Under the pieces are notes generated by a model. It saw only the letters and a program-made list of their open reading frames with translations, was not told the DNA's origin and did no database searches. The position numbers and the translations under genes are program-made. A DNA stretch of 33,090 bases. Origin: Niastella sp. Its GTDB lineage: Bacteria; Bacteroidota; Bacteroidia; Chitinophagales; Chitinophagaceae. The stretch covers positions 1 through 33,090 of the forward strand of contig JAGIBF010000061.1 of NCBI GenBank assembly GCA_017744515.1, given 5' to 3'. Below, piece after piece: positions 19,211-26,957 of the stretch. The first letter of the stretch is position 1. Each line of letters begins with the position of its first letter.

Positions 19211-20830
19211 ATGAAAAAGCTTTCAATCATATTGATCATGCTGGTGCTGATGGGATCACAGGCTTGTAATAAGGAATTCCTGAACAGGCCACCGGAGGAC
19301 CAGTTGATTGCCGACATCTTTTATAAAACCACAGATGAAGTAAGAGCCGGTACGGCGCCGCTGTACAACATCGTGTGGTTTGATTATAACGACAAAGCCG
19401 CCTTATCTTTTGGTGATGCCCGCGCAGGTAATATGATCTCCAACGACCGCGATCAATTCTACCGCTTTGCAGTGCCAGCCACCGACGTAAATACCCTGTT
19501 GCCTGCATACAAGTCTTTTTATAAGATCATCGCGCAGAGCAACCAAACCATGATGAACGTGCGCAACAATGCTACCACAGTGCCCGACGATGTAAAACGT
19601 GCAGCTATTGCAGAATGCCGTTTCATGAGAGCGATGGGGTATTATTTCCTGGTGAGTAACTGGGGAGCCGTACCTATCATTTACGACAACGTAGCACAGA
19701 TGGGTGACCCTAACGTATCACGTAATACGATAGAAAGCGTTTGGGAGTTGATCATCAAAGATATGACCTATGCAGCCCGCAACCTTCCTGTCACTTCCTT
19801 TGCCGAAGGGCGGATCAACAAATACTCCGCCGAAGGCATGCTGGCCAGAATGTACCTCACCCGTGCAGGCGTAGGCAGTGGAAACACACGTCGCAAAACC
19901 GATCTTGACAGTGCAAAGTTTTATGCAGGAGACGTAGTGCGCAACAGCCCCTTTGTGCTGGAGCCCAACTATTATGACCTGTTCCGTGGTGAAAATCACA
20001 ACAGCTCAAAAAATAACAAAGAAAGCCTCTTCTCCATTCAGTGGATGCCGATCAAAGATCCCTGGGGTATCAATAACTCCTTCCAGGCCTACATGGCGCG
20101 TAATGGAGATATTACCGGTAGTTGGGACGGATGGGGTGCTGCACACGGCGCTTCTGCCAACCTGATCCAGTATTACCTGGCCAATCCTGGCGACTCGGTA
20201 AGACGTAAAGCCACCTTTATGTTCCAGAGTGATTTCTATCCTGAAATACGCAAAGACCTGGGTGGTTACAACTTTACTGCTACAGACGTAGCCAATACCA
20301 AAAAATACATCATTGGTTCCGTAAAAGACAATGCCGGTAAGGGCAGCGAAATGTGCGCCTACATCAATACCTATATGTTGCGCCTGGCAGAAGTGTACCT
20401 CATCTATGCTGAATCGATCCTTGGAGATGCTGCCAGCACATCAGATGCAGAAGCCCTGAAATATTATAATGCAGTACGCAAGCGGGCGGGCATGCCGGAG
20501 AAAGCAACTATCAATTTTGATGACATCTTCCTGGAAAAAAGAATTGAAACGGTATTTGAAGGTATTTACTGGTATGAGCTGATGCGCTTGTATTATTTCA
20601 ATCCAACCAAAGCAACGGCTATTATCAATGATCAGGATAAAGGAGCTTATACACTTACCTACAATACTGGTACCAGTAATCCACGTACCTGGACAGCCGT
20701 GTACACCACAAAGAAATACCCGGTAACTGAGAACACGATTTATCTGCCATTACCGGAAGCAGAACTGGTGAAGGCGCCCAATCTGGCCAAAGCACCGGTA
20801 GCATTTGATTTCAGTGTACTGCCCGACTAA
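19211..20830 (+). CDS. SusD/RagB-family surface glycan-binding lipoprotein
   Basis: A 539-residue lipoprotein forming the lid of the SusC transporter on the cell surface. The signal peptide ends with a lipobox, GSQAC (C19), followed by NKEFLNRPPEDQL, the standard SusD N-terminus. The TPR-like SusD fold is indicated by conserved blocks such as AIAECRFMRAMGYYFLVSNWGAVPI and the C-terminal MLRLAEVYLIYAE and ERRIE-like EKRIETVFEG motifs. Length and order (directly after SusC) are typical. By analogy with xyloglucan loci it would be SGBP-A. The binding aromatic residues cannot be assigned without a structure. Confidence 0.95.
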   Translation: MKKLSIILIMLVLMGSQACNKEFLNRPPEDQLIADIFYKTTDEVRAGTAPLYNIVWFDYNDKAALSFGDARAGNMISNDRDQFYRFAVPATDVNTLLPAYKSFYKIIAQSNQTMMNVRNNATTVPDDVKRAAIAECRFMRAMGYYFLVSNWGAVPIIYDNVAQMGDPNVSRNTIESVWELIIKDMTYAARNLPVTSFAEGRINKYSAEGMLARMYLTRAGVGSGNTRRKTDLDSAKFYAGDVVRNSPFVLEPNYYDLFRGENHNSSKNNKESLFSIQWMPIKDPWGINNSFQAYMARNGDITGSWDGWGAAHGASANLIQYYLANPGDSVRRKATFMFQSDFYPEIRKDLGGYNFTATDVANTKKYIIGSVKDNAGKGSEMCAYINTYMLRLAEVYLIYAESILGDAASTSDAEALKYYNAVRKRAGMPEKATINFDDIFLEKRIETVFEGIYWYELMRLYYFNPTKATAIINDQDKGAYTLTYNTGTSNPRTWTAVYTTKKYPVTENTIYLPLPEAELVKAPNLAKAPVAFDFSVLPD

Positions 20831-20859
20831 CACATTTATAACACAATAACCCTTGCGCT

Positions 20860-22068
20860 ATGCGTAATAATAAATTGCAGATTATAATATTGCTGTTAGC
20901 CTTATTCACAGGCATGGTGGCCTGTGACAAGGACAATGACAGTAAACCCGTTATCACGAAGCTGCGGGCCAACAGCCCCGCTCCGAACGATTCAACATTG
21001 ACCTTGGCCGGGCCGGGACAAACAGTGGTGATACAGGGTAGTGGCTTTGCTTCCACTACACAGGTCTTTTTCAATGGGTATTCTACGCCTTTTAACTCGG
21101 CTATATTATCTGATAATAATATCGTGGTCACTATCCCGGCCGATATGCCCTTCGCCAGCCTTGACCCCAGCCAGTTGAATACGGTGAAAGTGGTTACAAA
21201 AAATGGTGAAGTGGTATTTAGCTTTCCCGTAATACCACCTCCTGCCATAGTGAGCGGGGCCAGTAATGAGAACGCAAAAGCTGGCGAGCGTATCACGATC
21301 GTAGGAAACAATTTCTTCTTTGTAGAAAAGGTCATCTTCCCCGGCGGTGTAGCGGCAACTGCGAATATTGCGACTACTACCTCAGGCACTTCTCTCCAGG
21401 TAACGGTACCTGCCGGTATCACACAGGCAGGCACCGTTCAAGTGGTTACCAGGTTTGGAGTAGGTACTTCAGTTTTCCGGTTCAATGACTTCGCCACCGG
21501 CATGATTGCCAACTTCGATGACATTAGTTTCTTTGAGTGGGGTTGTACCATCACGGATGATGCTTCCTTGTTCCCTGGCAATCACGGAAAATATGCCCAC
21601 CTGCAGCAGGATGATATCACTGGCAATAACTGGGATTGGTGGAATGGTAAAAGAGGTATCATCACCCTCAGGAAAGATTGGTTGCCTGCTTCCGAAAATG
21701 GCAACCCTGCTGCCAACTATGCCATGAAGTTTGAAATATATGTAAAAGAACCCTTGTCAAATGGTGTGATGTTTATAGGACCGCCACCAAATGATACCTG
21801 GATATACATGTACCGGTATGAACCCTGGAAAACAACACCGGGCTTCAAAACGAATGGCTGGGTCACTGTAACCGTACCGTTGAGTGAATTCAGAAAAAAA
21901 TCATCCGGTGGAACCGATGGAGCAGGAGACAAGGCTAATACAGTAGCGGATGTGATCGGCAATATTGACGAAATGGTTAGGTTCATGTTTGTTAACGATA
22001 CCGGCACACCTATTCCCAAACTGGATATAGCCGTCGATAACATCCGTGTATATAAAATTGTGAAGTAG
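20860..22068 (+). CDS. Surface glycan-binding lipoprotein with IPT/TIG domains (SGBP-B-like)
   Basis: A 402-residue lipoprotein with lipobox GMVAC (C22) followed by DKDND, a sign of surface export. Two Ig-like IPT/TIG domains follow (about 33-115 and 118-207, each with GxxVxIxGxxF-type strands: TVVIQGSGFAS and RITIVGNNFFF). A C-terminal beta-sandwich (about 210-402) contains many tryptophans (NNWDWWNGK, DTWIYMYRYEPWK). This arrangement matches the multi-Ig plus C-terminal binding-domain layout of SGBP-B proteins from xyloglucan loci (Pfam SGBP_B_XBD is the expected hit). It is expected to bind polysaccharide at the cell surface without catalysis. It is the third gene of the SusC-SusD-SGBP unit. 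Family by architecture is good; xyloglucan specificity is inferred. Confidence 0.85.
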   Translation: MRNNKLQIIILLLALFTGMVACDKDNDSKPVITKLRANSPAPNDSTLTLAGPGQTVVIQGSGFASTTQVFFNGYSTPFNSAILSDNNIVVTIPADMPFASLDPSQLNTVKVVTKNGEVVFSFPVIPPPAIVSGASNENAKAGERITIVGNNFFFVEKVIFPGGVAATANIATTTSGTSLQVTVPAGITQAGTVQVVTRFGVGTSVFRFNDFATGMIANFDDISFFEWGCTITDDASLFPGNHGKYAHLQQDDITGNNWDWWNGKRGIITLRKDWLPASENGNPAANYAMKFEIYVKEPLSNGVMFIGPPPNDTWIYMYRYEPWKTTPGFKTNGWVTVTVPLSEFRKKSSGGTDGAGDKANTVADVIGNIDEMVRFMFVNDTGTPIPKLDIAVDNIRVYKIVK

Positions 22069-22071
22069 AGT

Positions 22072-22172
22072 TGTCACCCTGAACTGTCACCCTGAACTGT
22101 CACCCTGAACTTAAGGTTTGTCACCCTGAGCTTGTCGAAGGGTGAGTCACCCTCCAGGGGGGCTCACCCTGG
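22072..22172. repeat. Repeat cluster between SGBP and GH-A genes
   Basis: Three perfect tandem copies of TGTCACCCTGAAC (22072-22110) are followed by a second full copy of the dispersed hairpin repeat (22119-22145, TCACCCT and AGGGTGA arms around GAGCTTGTCGA). An overlapping perfect inverted repeat AGGGTGA-G-TCACCCT (22139-22153) and a CCAGGG/CCCTGG stem (22154-22172) come next. It fills most of the 137-base gap within the PUL operon. In RNA it would fold strongly and could stabilise, process or attenuate the transcript before the two backbone enzymes. Confidence 0.75.
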
Positions 22173-22205
22173 CCTTAGAATGAATCGTTGATTTAAACGA
22201 CCCGC

Positions 22206-24131
22206 GTGAAAAAGATACTGTTTGCTTTTTGCTCTACTTGCTTGCAGGGGCTTACTATGTATGCACAAGACCCAGGTTTTTTCCTGAACGACTGGCAGCC
22301 TGTAAACATTACGGCGCCCGCTTTCAACAACGTGAGCAAGCCGGCTGGTTCGCCAGCCGTTACTATTACCGTTGATGCCAGCCAGGTCGTTAATAAAGTA
22401 TCTAAGTACCTCTTTGGCAACAATGCCAATCCCTACATGACTCAGATGGTAACAGAGCCGGTGTTGATAGATCACATCAAAAACCTTGCTCCCAATATCA
22501 TTCGCATGCCGGGCGGCAATATCAGCAGCGTATATTTCTGGAATGCACTGCCCAATACACCACCAGCCGACGTACCGGATTCCCTCTACGATTCCGACGG
22601 GAAAAAAGTGCTGGCGGGCTATTGGTATGGAAAGAACACAGCCGGTTGGACATTATCGCTCGATAATTATTATGCTATGTTGCAACAAACAGGCAGCACA
22701 GGCATCATCACGGTGAATTACAGCTATGCCCGGTATGGCACAAGTACTGATCCGGTAAAGCAGGCTGCTCATCTGGCTGCCGATTGGGTACGGTATGACA
22801 ACGGTCGTACAAAGTTTTGGGAAATAGGCAACGAAGATGCTGGCCCCTGGCAGGCAGGGTATAAAATAGATGTCAAAAAGAACAAAGATGGCCAGCCAGA
22901 GATCATCACGGGCGAACTCTACGGTCAGCATATTAAAGTGTTTATCGATTCCATGCATAAAGCCGCTTCGGAAAAAGGAACTATCATTCATATTGGCGCA
23001 CAGTTGATACAATACGATGCCGCCAATTCCTGGAACCCGGTCGACAGGACCTGGAACAGCGGCTACTTCAGCAAGGCAGGAAACGCTGCCGACTTCTACA
23101 TCGTTCATTCTTATTATACGCCGTATAACGAAAATTCTACAGCCAGTGCTATCCTGAACACAGCTGCTATGGAAACACAAAACATGATGAACTGGATGAA
23201 GACCACTACACAGCAAGGTGGGGCAGCGCTGAAACCTATCGCATTGACGGAGTGGAACATTTTTGCAGTGGGTTCCAAACAAATGGTGTCCCACATCAAC
23301 GGCTTGCATGCTACGCTTACTTTGGGAGAGCTGATTAAAAGCAAGTATGGGCAAGCATCCCGCTGGGACCTGGCCAACGGGTGGGACAATGGCAATGACC
23401 ATGGAACTTTTAGCCAGGGCGGTGAGTCGGGCGTCGCTGCATGGACGCCCCGGCCATCTTTTTACCACATGTATTATTTCAGAAAGTATTTTGGCGACCA
23501 GATGGTCAGCGCTTCAGTCGTTGGGCATAATGATATAATAAGTTACGCTTCTACGTTCAGCTCGGGACAGGCAGGTATCGTGATCGTCAACAAAGGAACA
23601 GGTGCACAATTGGTAAAACTGAACTTTCAAAACTTCAATCCCGGTAACCGTTTTTATTGGTATACATTAACCGGTGATAATGACAATGGAGAATTCTCCC
23701 GTAAGGTACTGGTCAATGGAAGCGGGCCTACAGGCGAAGCGGGTGGCCCGGCCAATTACGTAGACCTGAAAGCCAATTCAGCCCTGTGTGAAAACGATAT
23801 CAGGCTCAATATTCCGGCACGTTCAGCTACATTTGTATTGGTGGAGAAAAACAATGTGACGGGTGTAGTAGATATTGATCCGCAGGATAAACTGGTGCAG
23901 GTATTTCCCAATCCATCCGATAATGGGAATTTTTCGGTGAAGCTCGATGGCTTTTCTGCTGCAGAACAAATATCCATGCGGGTGATCAACAAAGCCGGCC
24001 AACTATTGTACGAAATAAATACCCGTGGTGCGCAGGTGGTACCGGTCCATCGATTCCTGAAAGCAGGAGCCTATTGTCTGCAGGTGATCACCGCCAAAGG
24101 CAATACCACTAAAAAGATCATTGTTCAATAA
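22206..24131 (+). CDS. Clan GH-A glycoside hydrolase with T9SS sorting domain (GH51-like)
   Basis: A 641-residue secreted retaining glycosidase. The signal peptide is MKKILFAFCSTCLQGLTMYAQ. The TIM barrel (about 55-440) shows the clan GH-A acid/base E210 in FWEIGNED and the nucleophile E349 in LTEWN. A beta-sandwich follows (about 450-550). The C-terminal about 75 residues, beginning VQVFPNPSDNGNFSV and ending TKKIIVQ, are a type A T9SS sorting domain, so the enzyme leaves the cell or is anchored on its surface. The motifs fit GH51 alpha-L-arabinofuranosidases best, but GH39, GH44 or an unclassified GH-A family cannot be excluded. The start is a GTG at 22206: an in-frame TAA at 22194 leaves no upstream start, and the next ATG would cut the signal peptide. 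In a xyloglucan locus it could remove arabinose or cut the backbone. Confidence 0.75.
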   Translation: MKKILFAFCSTCLQGLTMYAQDPGFFLNDWQPVNITAPAFNNVSKPAGSPAVTITVDASQVVNKVSKYLFGNNANPYMTQMVTEPVLIDHIKNLAPNIIRMPGGNISSVYFWNALPNTPPADVPDSLYDSDGKKVLAGYWYGKNTAGWTLSLDNYYAMLQQTGSTGIITVNYSYARYGTSTDPVKQAAHLAADWVRYDNGRTKFWEIGNEDAGPWQAGYKIDVKKNKDGQPEIITGELYGQHIKVFIDSMHKAASEKGTIIHIGAQLIQYDAANSWNPVDRTWNSGYFSKAGNAADFYIVHSYYTPYNENSTASAILNTAAMETQNMMNWMKTTTQQGGAALKPIALTEWNIFAVGSKQMVSHINGLHATLTLGELIKSKYGQASRWDLANGWDNGNDHGTFSQGGESGVAAWTPRPSFYHMYYFRKYFGDQMVSASVVGHNDIISYASTFSSGQAGIVIVNKGTGAQLVKLNFQNFNPGNRFYWYTLTGDNDNGEFSRKVLVNGSGPTGEAGGPANYVDLKANSALCENDIRLNIPARSATFVLVEKNNVTGVVDIDPQDKLVQVFPNPSDNGNFSVKLDGFSAAEQISMRVINKAGQLLYEINTRGAQVVPVHRFLKAGAYCLQVITAKGNTTKKIIVQ

Positions 24132-24137
24132 TATACT

Positions 24138-24164
24138 GGTCTGGCCGCCTGAAGCGGCCTGACC
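24138..24164 (+). other. Strong hairpin between GH-A and GH9 genes
   Basis: GGTC-T-GGCCGC pairs with GCGGCC-T-GACC around a CTGAA loop, ten pairs with one T/T mismatch. No T-run follows, so it is not a standard terminator. It may protect the 3' end of the upstream message or attenuate the GH9 gene. Confidence 0.5.
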
Positions 24165-24200
24165 GAAAGATCGTCAGGTACGCTAAACCAATAAGTACTC

Positions 24201-25952
24201 ATGAAGCACCTCGCCACTATTATCATCGCTTTATCATCTGTTGCCTTTGCACAAGATCAGCAACCTGTCAATGCCATTCGCATTGACCAGGAAGGATATT
24301 ATACAAAAGCACCCAAAGTGGCGGCTGTAGTAGGCAACATCACTGCCACCAGCTTTGCAATTATAGATGCTAACCGTCGTGATACGGTGTACAGGGGAAA
24401 ACTGAGCCCTCAAAAACAATCATCCAATTCTTCTTTGCAAACGAAACTGGCGGATTTCAGCGCCTTTCAGAAAGCGGGCAGCTTCCGCCTGATCATTCCA
24501 GGCTTTGCTCCATCCTATATATTTCGCATAGCCGGTCAGGTACACAATGGTTCCGCAGTTGCTTTATTAAAAGGCTTTTATTACCAGCGTGTGTCTATGC
24601 CGCTGCAACAGCAGTATGCAGGCAAATGGCATCGACCCGCAGGTCACCCGGATACGGAAGTATTGATCCACCCTTCTGCTGCTACGGAAAAGCGACCTGC
24701 CGGAACTGCTATCACTTCACCCGGTGGCTGGTATGATGCAGGCGATTACAATAAATACATAGTGAACAGCGGTATTACCATGGGTACGCTGCTATCGGCC
24801 TATGAAGATTTCCCTCAATACTTCAATACATTAAAGACGAATATTCCGGAAAGCAGGAATAACATCCCCGATCTGTTGGATGAAGCATTATACAACCTGC
24901 GTTGGATGCTGACGATGCAGGATCCTAATGATGGAGGCGTGTACAACAAATGCACCAATGCGGCTTTTGATGGTATGGTAATGCCCGGCGTCACCAAACT
25001 ACCGCGCTATGTGGTGCAAAAAGGGACAGCCGCTACACTGGACTTCGCAGCTGTTATGGCACAGGCTGCACGTATCTGCAAACCGTTCAATAAACAATTA
25101 CCTGGATTAGCTGATACTTGCCTTGCTGCAGCCAAACAAGCCTGGCAGTGGGCACTGAAGAATCCCGATCTCGTATATGACCAGGATAAAATGAATACAA
25201 CGCATAAGCCTGCTGTTTCTACTGGCGGCTACGGCGATAGAAGTTTTAACGACGAATGGTTGTGGGCAGCTGCCGAGTTACTGATCACCACGGGAGATGA
25301 AGTATATGAAAGTGCAGTCAACAAAGAACTGAATAGTCTGCTGACGATTCCATCATGGGCCAATGTGCGCATGCTGGGATATTATACCTTACTAAGGAAA
25401 AATAAAACATGGCTGCCACGGCATACAGCCGAAGCAGCCACACTCAAAGAAAAAATAATCAAGCTGGCCGATTGGTACATAACGGCGGTCGGTGAAAATG
25501 CTTTTCATACGGTGATGGGACGACAGAAGTCTGACTTTGTATGGGGCAGCAGTTCTGTGGCGGCCAATCAGGGTATTCTATTGATCAATGCCTTCCTGCT
25601 TACAAAAGATAAAAAGTATGTACACTATGCACTGACGAATCTTGATTATCTGCTGGGCAGAAACGCTACAGGCTACAGCTTTGTAACGGGAATTGGTGCT
25701 TATCCGGTGATGCATCCACACCACCGGCCTTCTGTAGCAGATGGTATCGTAGAGCCTGTGCCGGGACTATTATCCGGAGGACCTAACCCCGGCCGACAGG
25801 ATCGTTGTAAATATGAATTCATAGAACCCGAAACCGCTTTTACAGATCAGGATTGCTCCTACGCCAGCAATGAAATTGCCATCAACTGGAATGCCCCGGC
25901 TGTATATCTCTTCGCTGCAATAGAAGCCTTAAGCAAACAAGTAGGCTACTAA
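24201..25952 (+). CDS. GH9 endoglucanase with N-terminal Ig-like (CelD_N) domain
   Basis: A 583-residue exported inverting endo-beta-1,4-glucanase, expected to cut cellulose-type backbones including xyloglucan. After a signal peptide (1-18, ending VAFA) comes a CelD_N Ig-like domain (about 20-110, IRIDQEGYYTKAPKVA). The (alpha/alpha)6 barrel has catalytic-base region GGWYDAGDYNKY (D179, D182), the HHRPS motif near residue 507 and the proton donor E558 in SNEIAINWN. Length and domain order match GH9 of Bacteroidota such as BoGH9A from the B. ovatus xyloglucan locus. No lipobox is seen, so it is periplasmic or secreted rather than a surface lipoprotein. It is the last gene of the PUL; its stop is three bases from the stop of the convergent SDR gene. 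Confidence 0.9.
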   Translation: MKHLATIIIALSSVAFAQDQQPVNAIRIDQEGYYTKAPKVAAVVGNITATSFAIIDANRRDTVYRGKLSPQKQSSNSSLQTKLADFSAFQKAGSFRLIIPGFAPSYIFRIAGQVHNGSAVALLKGFYYQRVSMPLQQQYAGKWHRPAGHPDTEVLIHPSAATEKRPAGTAITSPGGWYDAGDYNKYIVNSGITMGTLLSAYEDFPQYFNTLKTNIPESRNNIPDLLDEALYNLRWMLTMQDPNDGGVYNKCTNAAFDGMVMPGVTKLPRYVVQKGTAATLDFAAVMAQAARICKPFNKQLPGLADTCLAAAKQAWQWALKNPDLVYDQDKMNTTHKPAVSTGGYGDRSFNDEWLWAAAELLITTGDEVYESAVNKELNSLLTIPSWANVRMLGYYTLLRKNKTWLPRHTAEAATLKEKIIKLADWYITAVGENAFHTVMGRQKSDFVWGSSSVAANQGILLINAFLLTKDKKYVHYALTNLDYLLGRNATGYSFVTGIGAYPVMHPHHRPSVADGIVEPVPGLLSGGPNPGRQDRCKYEFIEPETAFTDQDCSYASNEIAINWNAPAVYLFAAIEALSKQVGY

Positions 25953-25955
25953 GTC

Positions 25956-26717
25956 CTACAAAAAGATTCCCCCGGAAACCTCAATCCGTTGCGCAGTAAC
26001 CCAGCCAGCTTCAGGAGAACAAAGGAATGCAACCACACCTCCAATATCTTCCGGCAAGGCAGTACGCTTCAGCGAAGTCTGGCTTACAAGAAACTCCCTT
26101 ACCTGCGGATTGCCCAAAGAGTTCTTCGTAAAATCTGTTTCAACAGGTCCGGGTGCAATGGTGTTGGCCGTAATGCCACGGGCACCCAGTTCTTTTGCCA
26201 GGTAGCGCGTGAACACTTCTATAGCGCCTTTCATAGATGCATAAGCACTATAACCAGGAACCACAAAGCGGGCAAGACCGGTAGAGAAGTTGATGATGCG
26301 GCCACCATCAGCCAGCAGCGATATTGTTTTTTGGGTAAGGAAATACGTCCCCTTCAGGTGAACATTATAGAGATTGTCGAACAATTCTTCGGGAGTATCA
26401 GTAATGAGGTTGTATCCTTCGATACCGGCGTTGTTGATCAGGAAGTCGAACTGCTCAGTACCAAAACTATCTTTCAGCGCGGAAGTCAGTTGCTGAATAA
26501 AGCCATCCAGTGATTTGATATCACCTACATCCAGTTTCAGGGCTACGGCTTGCTGTCCGTTTGCGCGTATGGACTTTACAACCTCAGCAGCCTCTTCTTT
26601 ATTATTCCGGTAAGTAAGAATTACGTCGATGCCCTTCTTTGAAAGCGAGAGCGCTACATTTTTTCCGAGCCCGCGGCTACCACCGGTAACCAGCGCAATT
26701 TTGTTCTGTTGTGCCAT
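25956..26717 (-). CDS. Short-chain dehydrogenase/reductase, FabG-like
   Basis: A 253-residue classical SDR oxidoreductase. The cofactor loop TGGSRGLG is at 11-18, NNAG at 95-98 and the active site S145, Y159, K163 (YASMK). The arginine in the TGGSRG loop and R37 after strand 2 (LTYRNN) favour NADP(H). The C-terminus SGGIFL lacks the longer tail of some sugar dehydrogenases. The substrate is not determinable. FabG-like annotation is by similarity, and a stress- or xenobiotic-related reductase is just as likely because it is a single gene with its own upstream operator-like repeats. It converges on GH9 and is not part of the PUL. Confidence 0.9.
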   Translation of the reverse strand: MAQQNKIALVTGGSRGLGKNVALSLSKKGIDVILTYRNNKEEAAEVVKSIRANGQQAVALKLDVGDIKSLDGFIQQLTSALKDSFGTEQFDFLINNAGIEGYNLITDTPEELFDNLYNVHLKGTYFLTQKTISLLADGGRIINFSTGLARFVVPGYSAYASMKGAIEVFTRYLAKELGARGITANTIAPGPVETDFTKNSLGNPQVREFLVSQTSLKRTALPEDIGGVVAFLCSPEAGWVTAQRIEVSGGIFL

Positions 26718-26742
26718 CTTATTTGTTGTTTAAATGATGACA

Positions 26743-26808
26743 CAAAGCTCACATTCAGCCGTCAGGTAGTTATGGTGACAGTTTCAGGTAAAATGGTGAC
26801 CACTTCAG
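26743..26808 (-). promoter_or_regulatory. Phased direct repeats and candidate promoter upstream of the SDR gene
   Basis: Two 16-base direct repeats, ATGGTGACAGTTTCAG (26772-26787) and ATGGTGACCACTTCAG (26793-26808), match at 13 of 16 positions and are exactly 21 bases apart, with a further TCAGGTA at 26762. On the SDR strand they lie just upstream of GAGCTTTG (26743-26750), one mismatch from the TAnnTTTG -7 element. Direct repeats at two helical turns next to a promoter are typical of AraC-family activator sites. Confidence 0.5.
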
Positions 26809-26821
26809 TTTTTTACCCCCA

Positions 26822-26844
26822 TGGTATCACAACTTGTGATACCA
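26822..26844. repeat. ORF6N-associated 23-bp palindrome, copy 1
   Basis: Arms TGGTATCACA and TGTGATACCA around a central ACT; with the flanking A/T of the centre the pairing extends to 11 bases each side. It lies 3' of the ORF6N gene, between it and the SDR operator region. Confidence 0.9.
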
Positions 26845-26908
26845 CTGACTTCTTGGATTTATTTTTAATTAATAGATAATCAGTGTGTTATAATTCATCA
26901 ATTGCCAC

Positions 26909-26931
26909 TGGTATCACAAACTGTGATACCA
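26909..26931. repeat. ORF6N-associated 23-bp palindrome, copy 2
   Basis: The same ten-base arms surround a central AAC. It starts 87 bases after copy 1 and lies 27 bases beyond the ORF6N stop codon, so it could also form a hairpin at the 3' end of that message. Confidence 0.9.
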
Positions 26932-26957
26932 CCACCTATTTTATCTTTAAAGCATCT

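Noticed and set aside
20811..21434. Antisense open frame of 207 codons over the SGBP gene
   Set aside because: It covers the signal peptide and IPT domains of a convincing lipoprotein gene in the operon direction; no independent support.
22072..22110. Possible CRISPR-like array (three TGTCACCCTGAAC repeats)
   Set aside because: The units are directly adjacent without spacers, only 13 bases long, and no cas genes are present; it is a short tandem repeat.
22653..23468. Long antisense open frame of 271 codons
   Set aside because: It lies wholly within the GH-A gene, whose catalytic motifs and T9SS tail are intact; the antisense product shows no recognisable motif or plausible start context.
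24138..24164. Intrinsic terminator between GH-A and GH9 genes
   Set aside because: The stem is strong but is followed by GAAAGA with no T-run, so standard termination is not supported.
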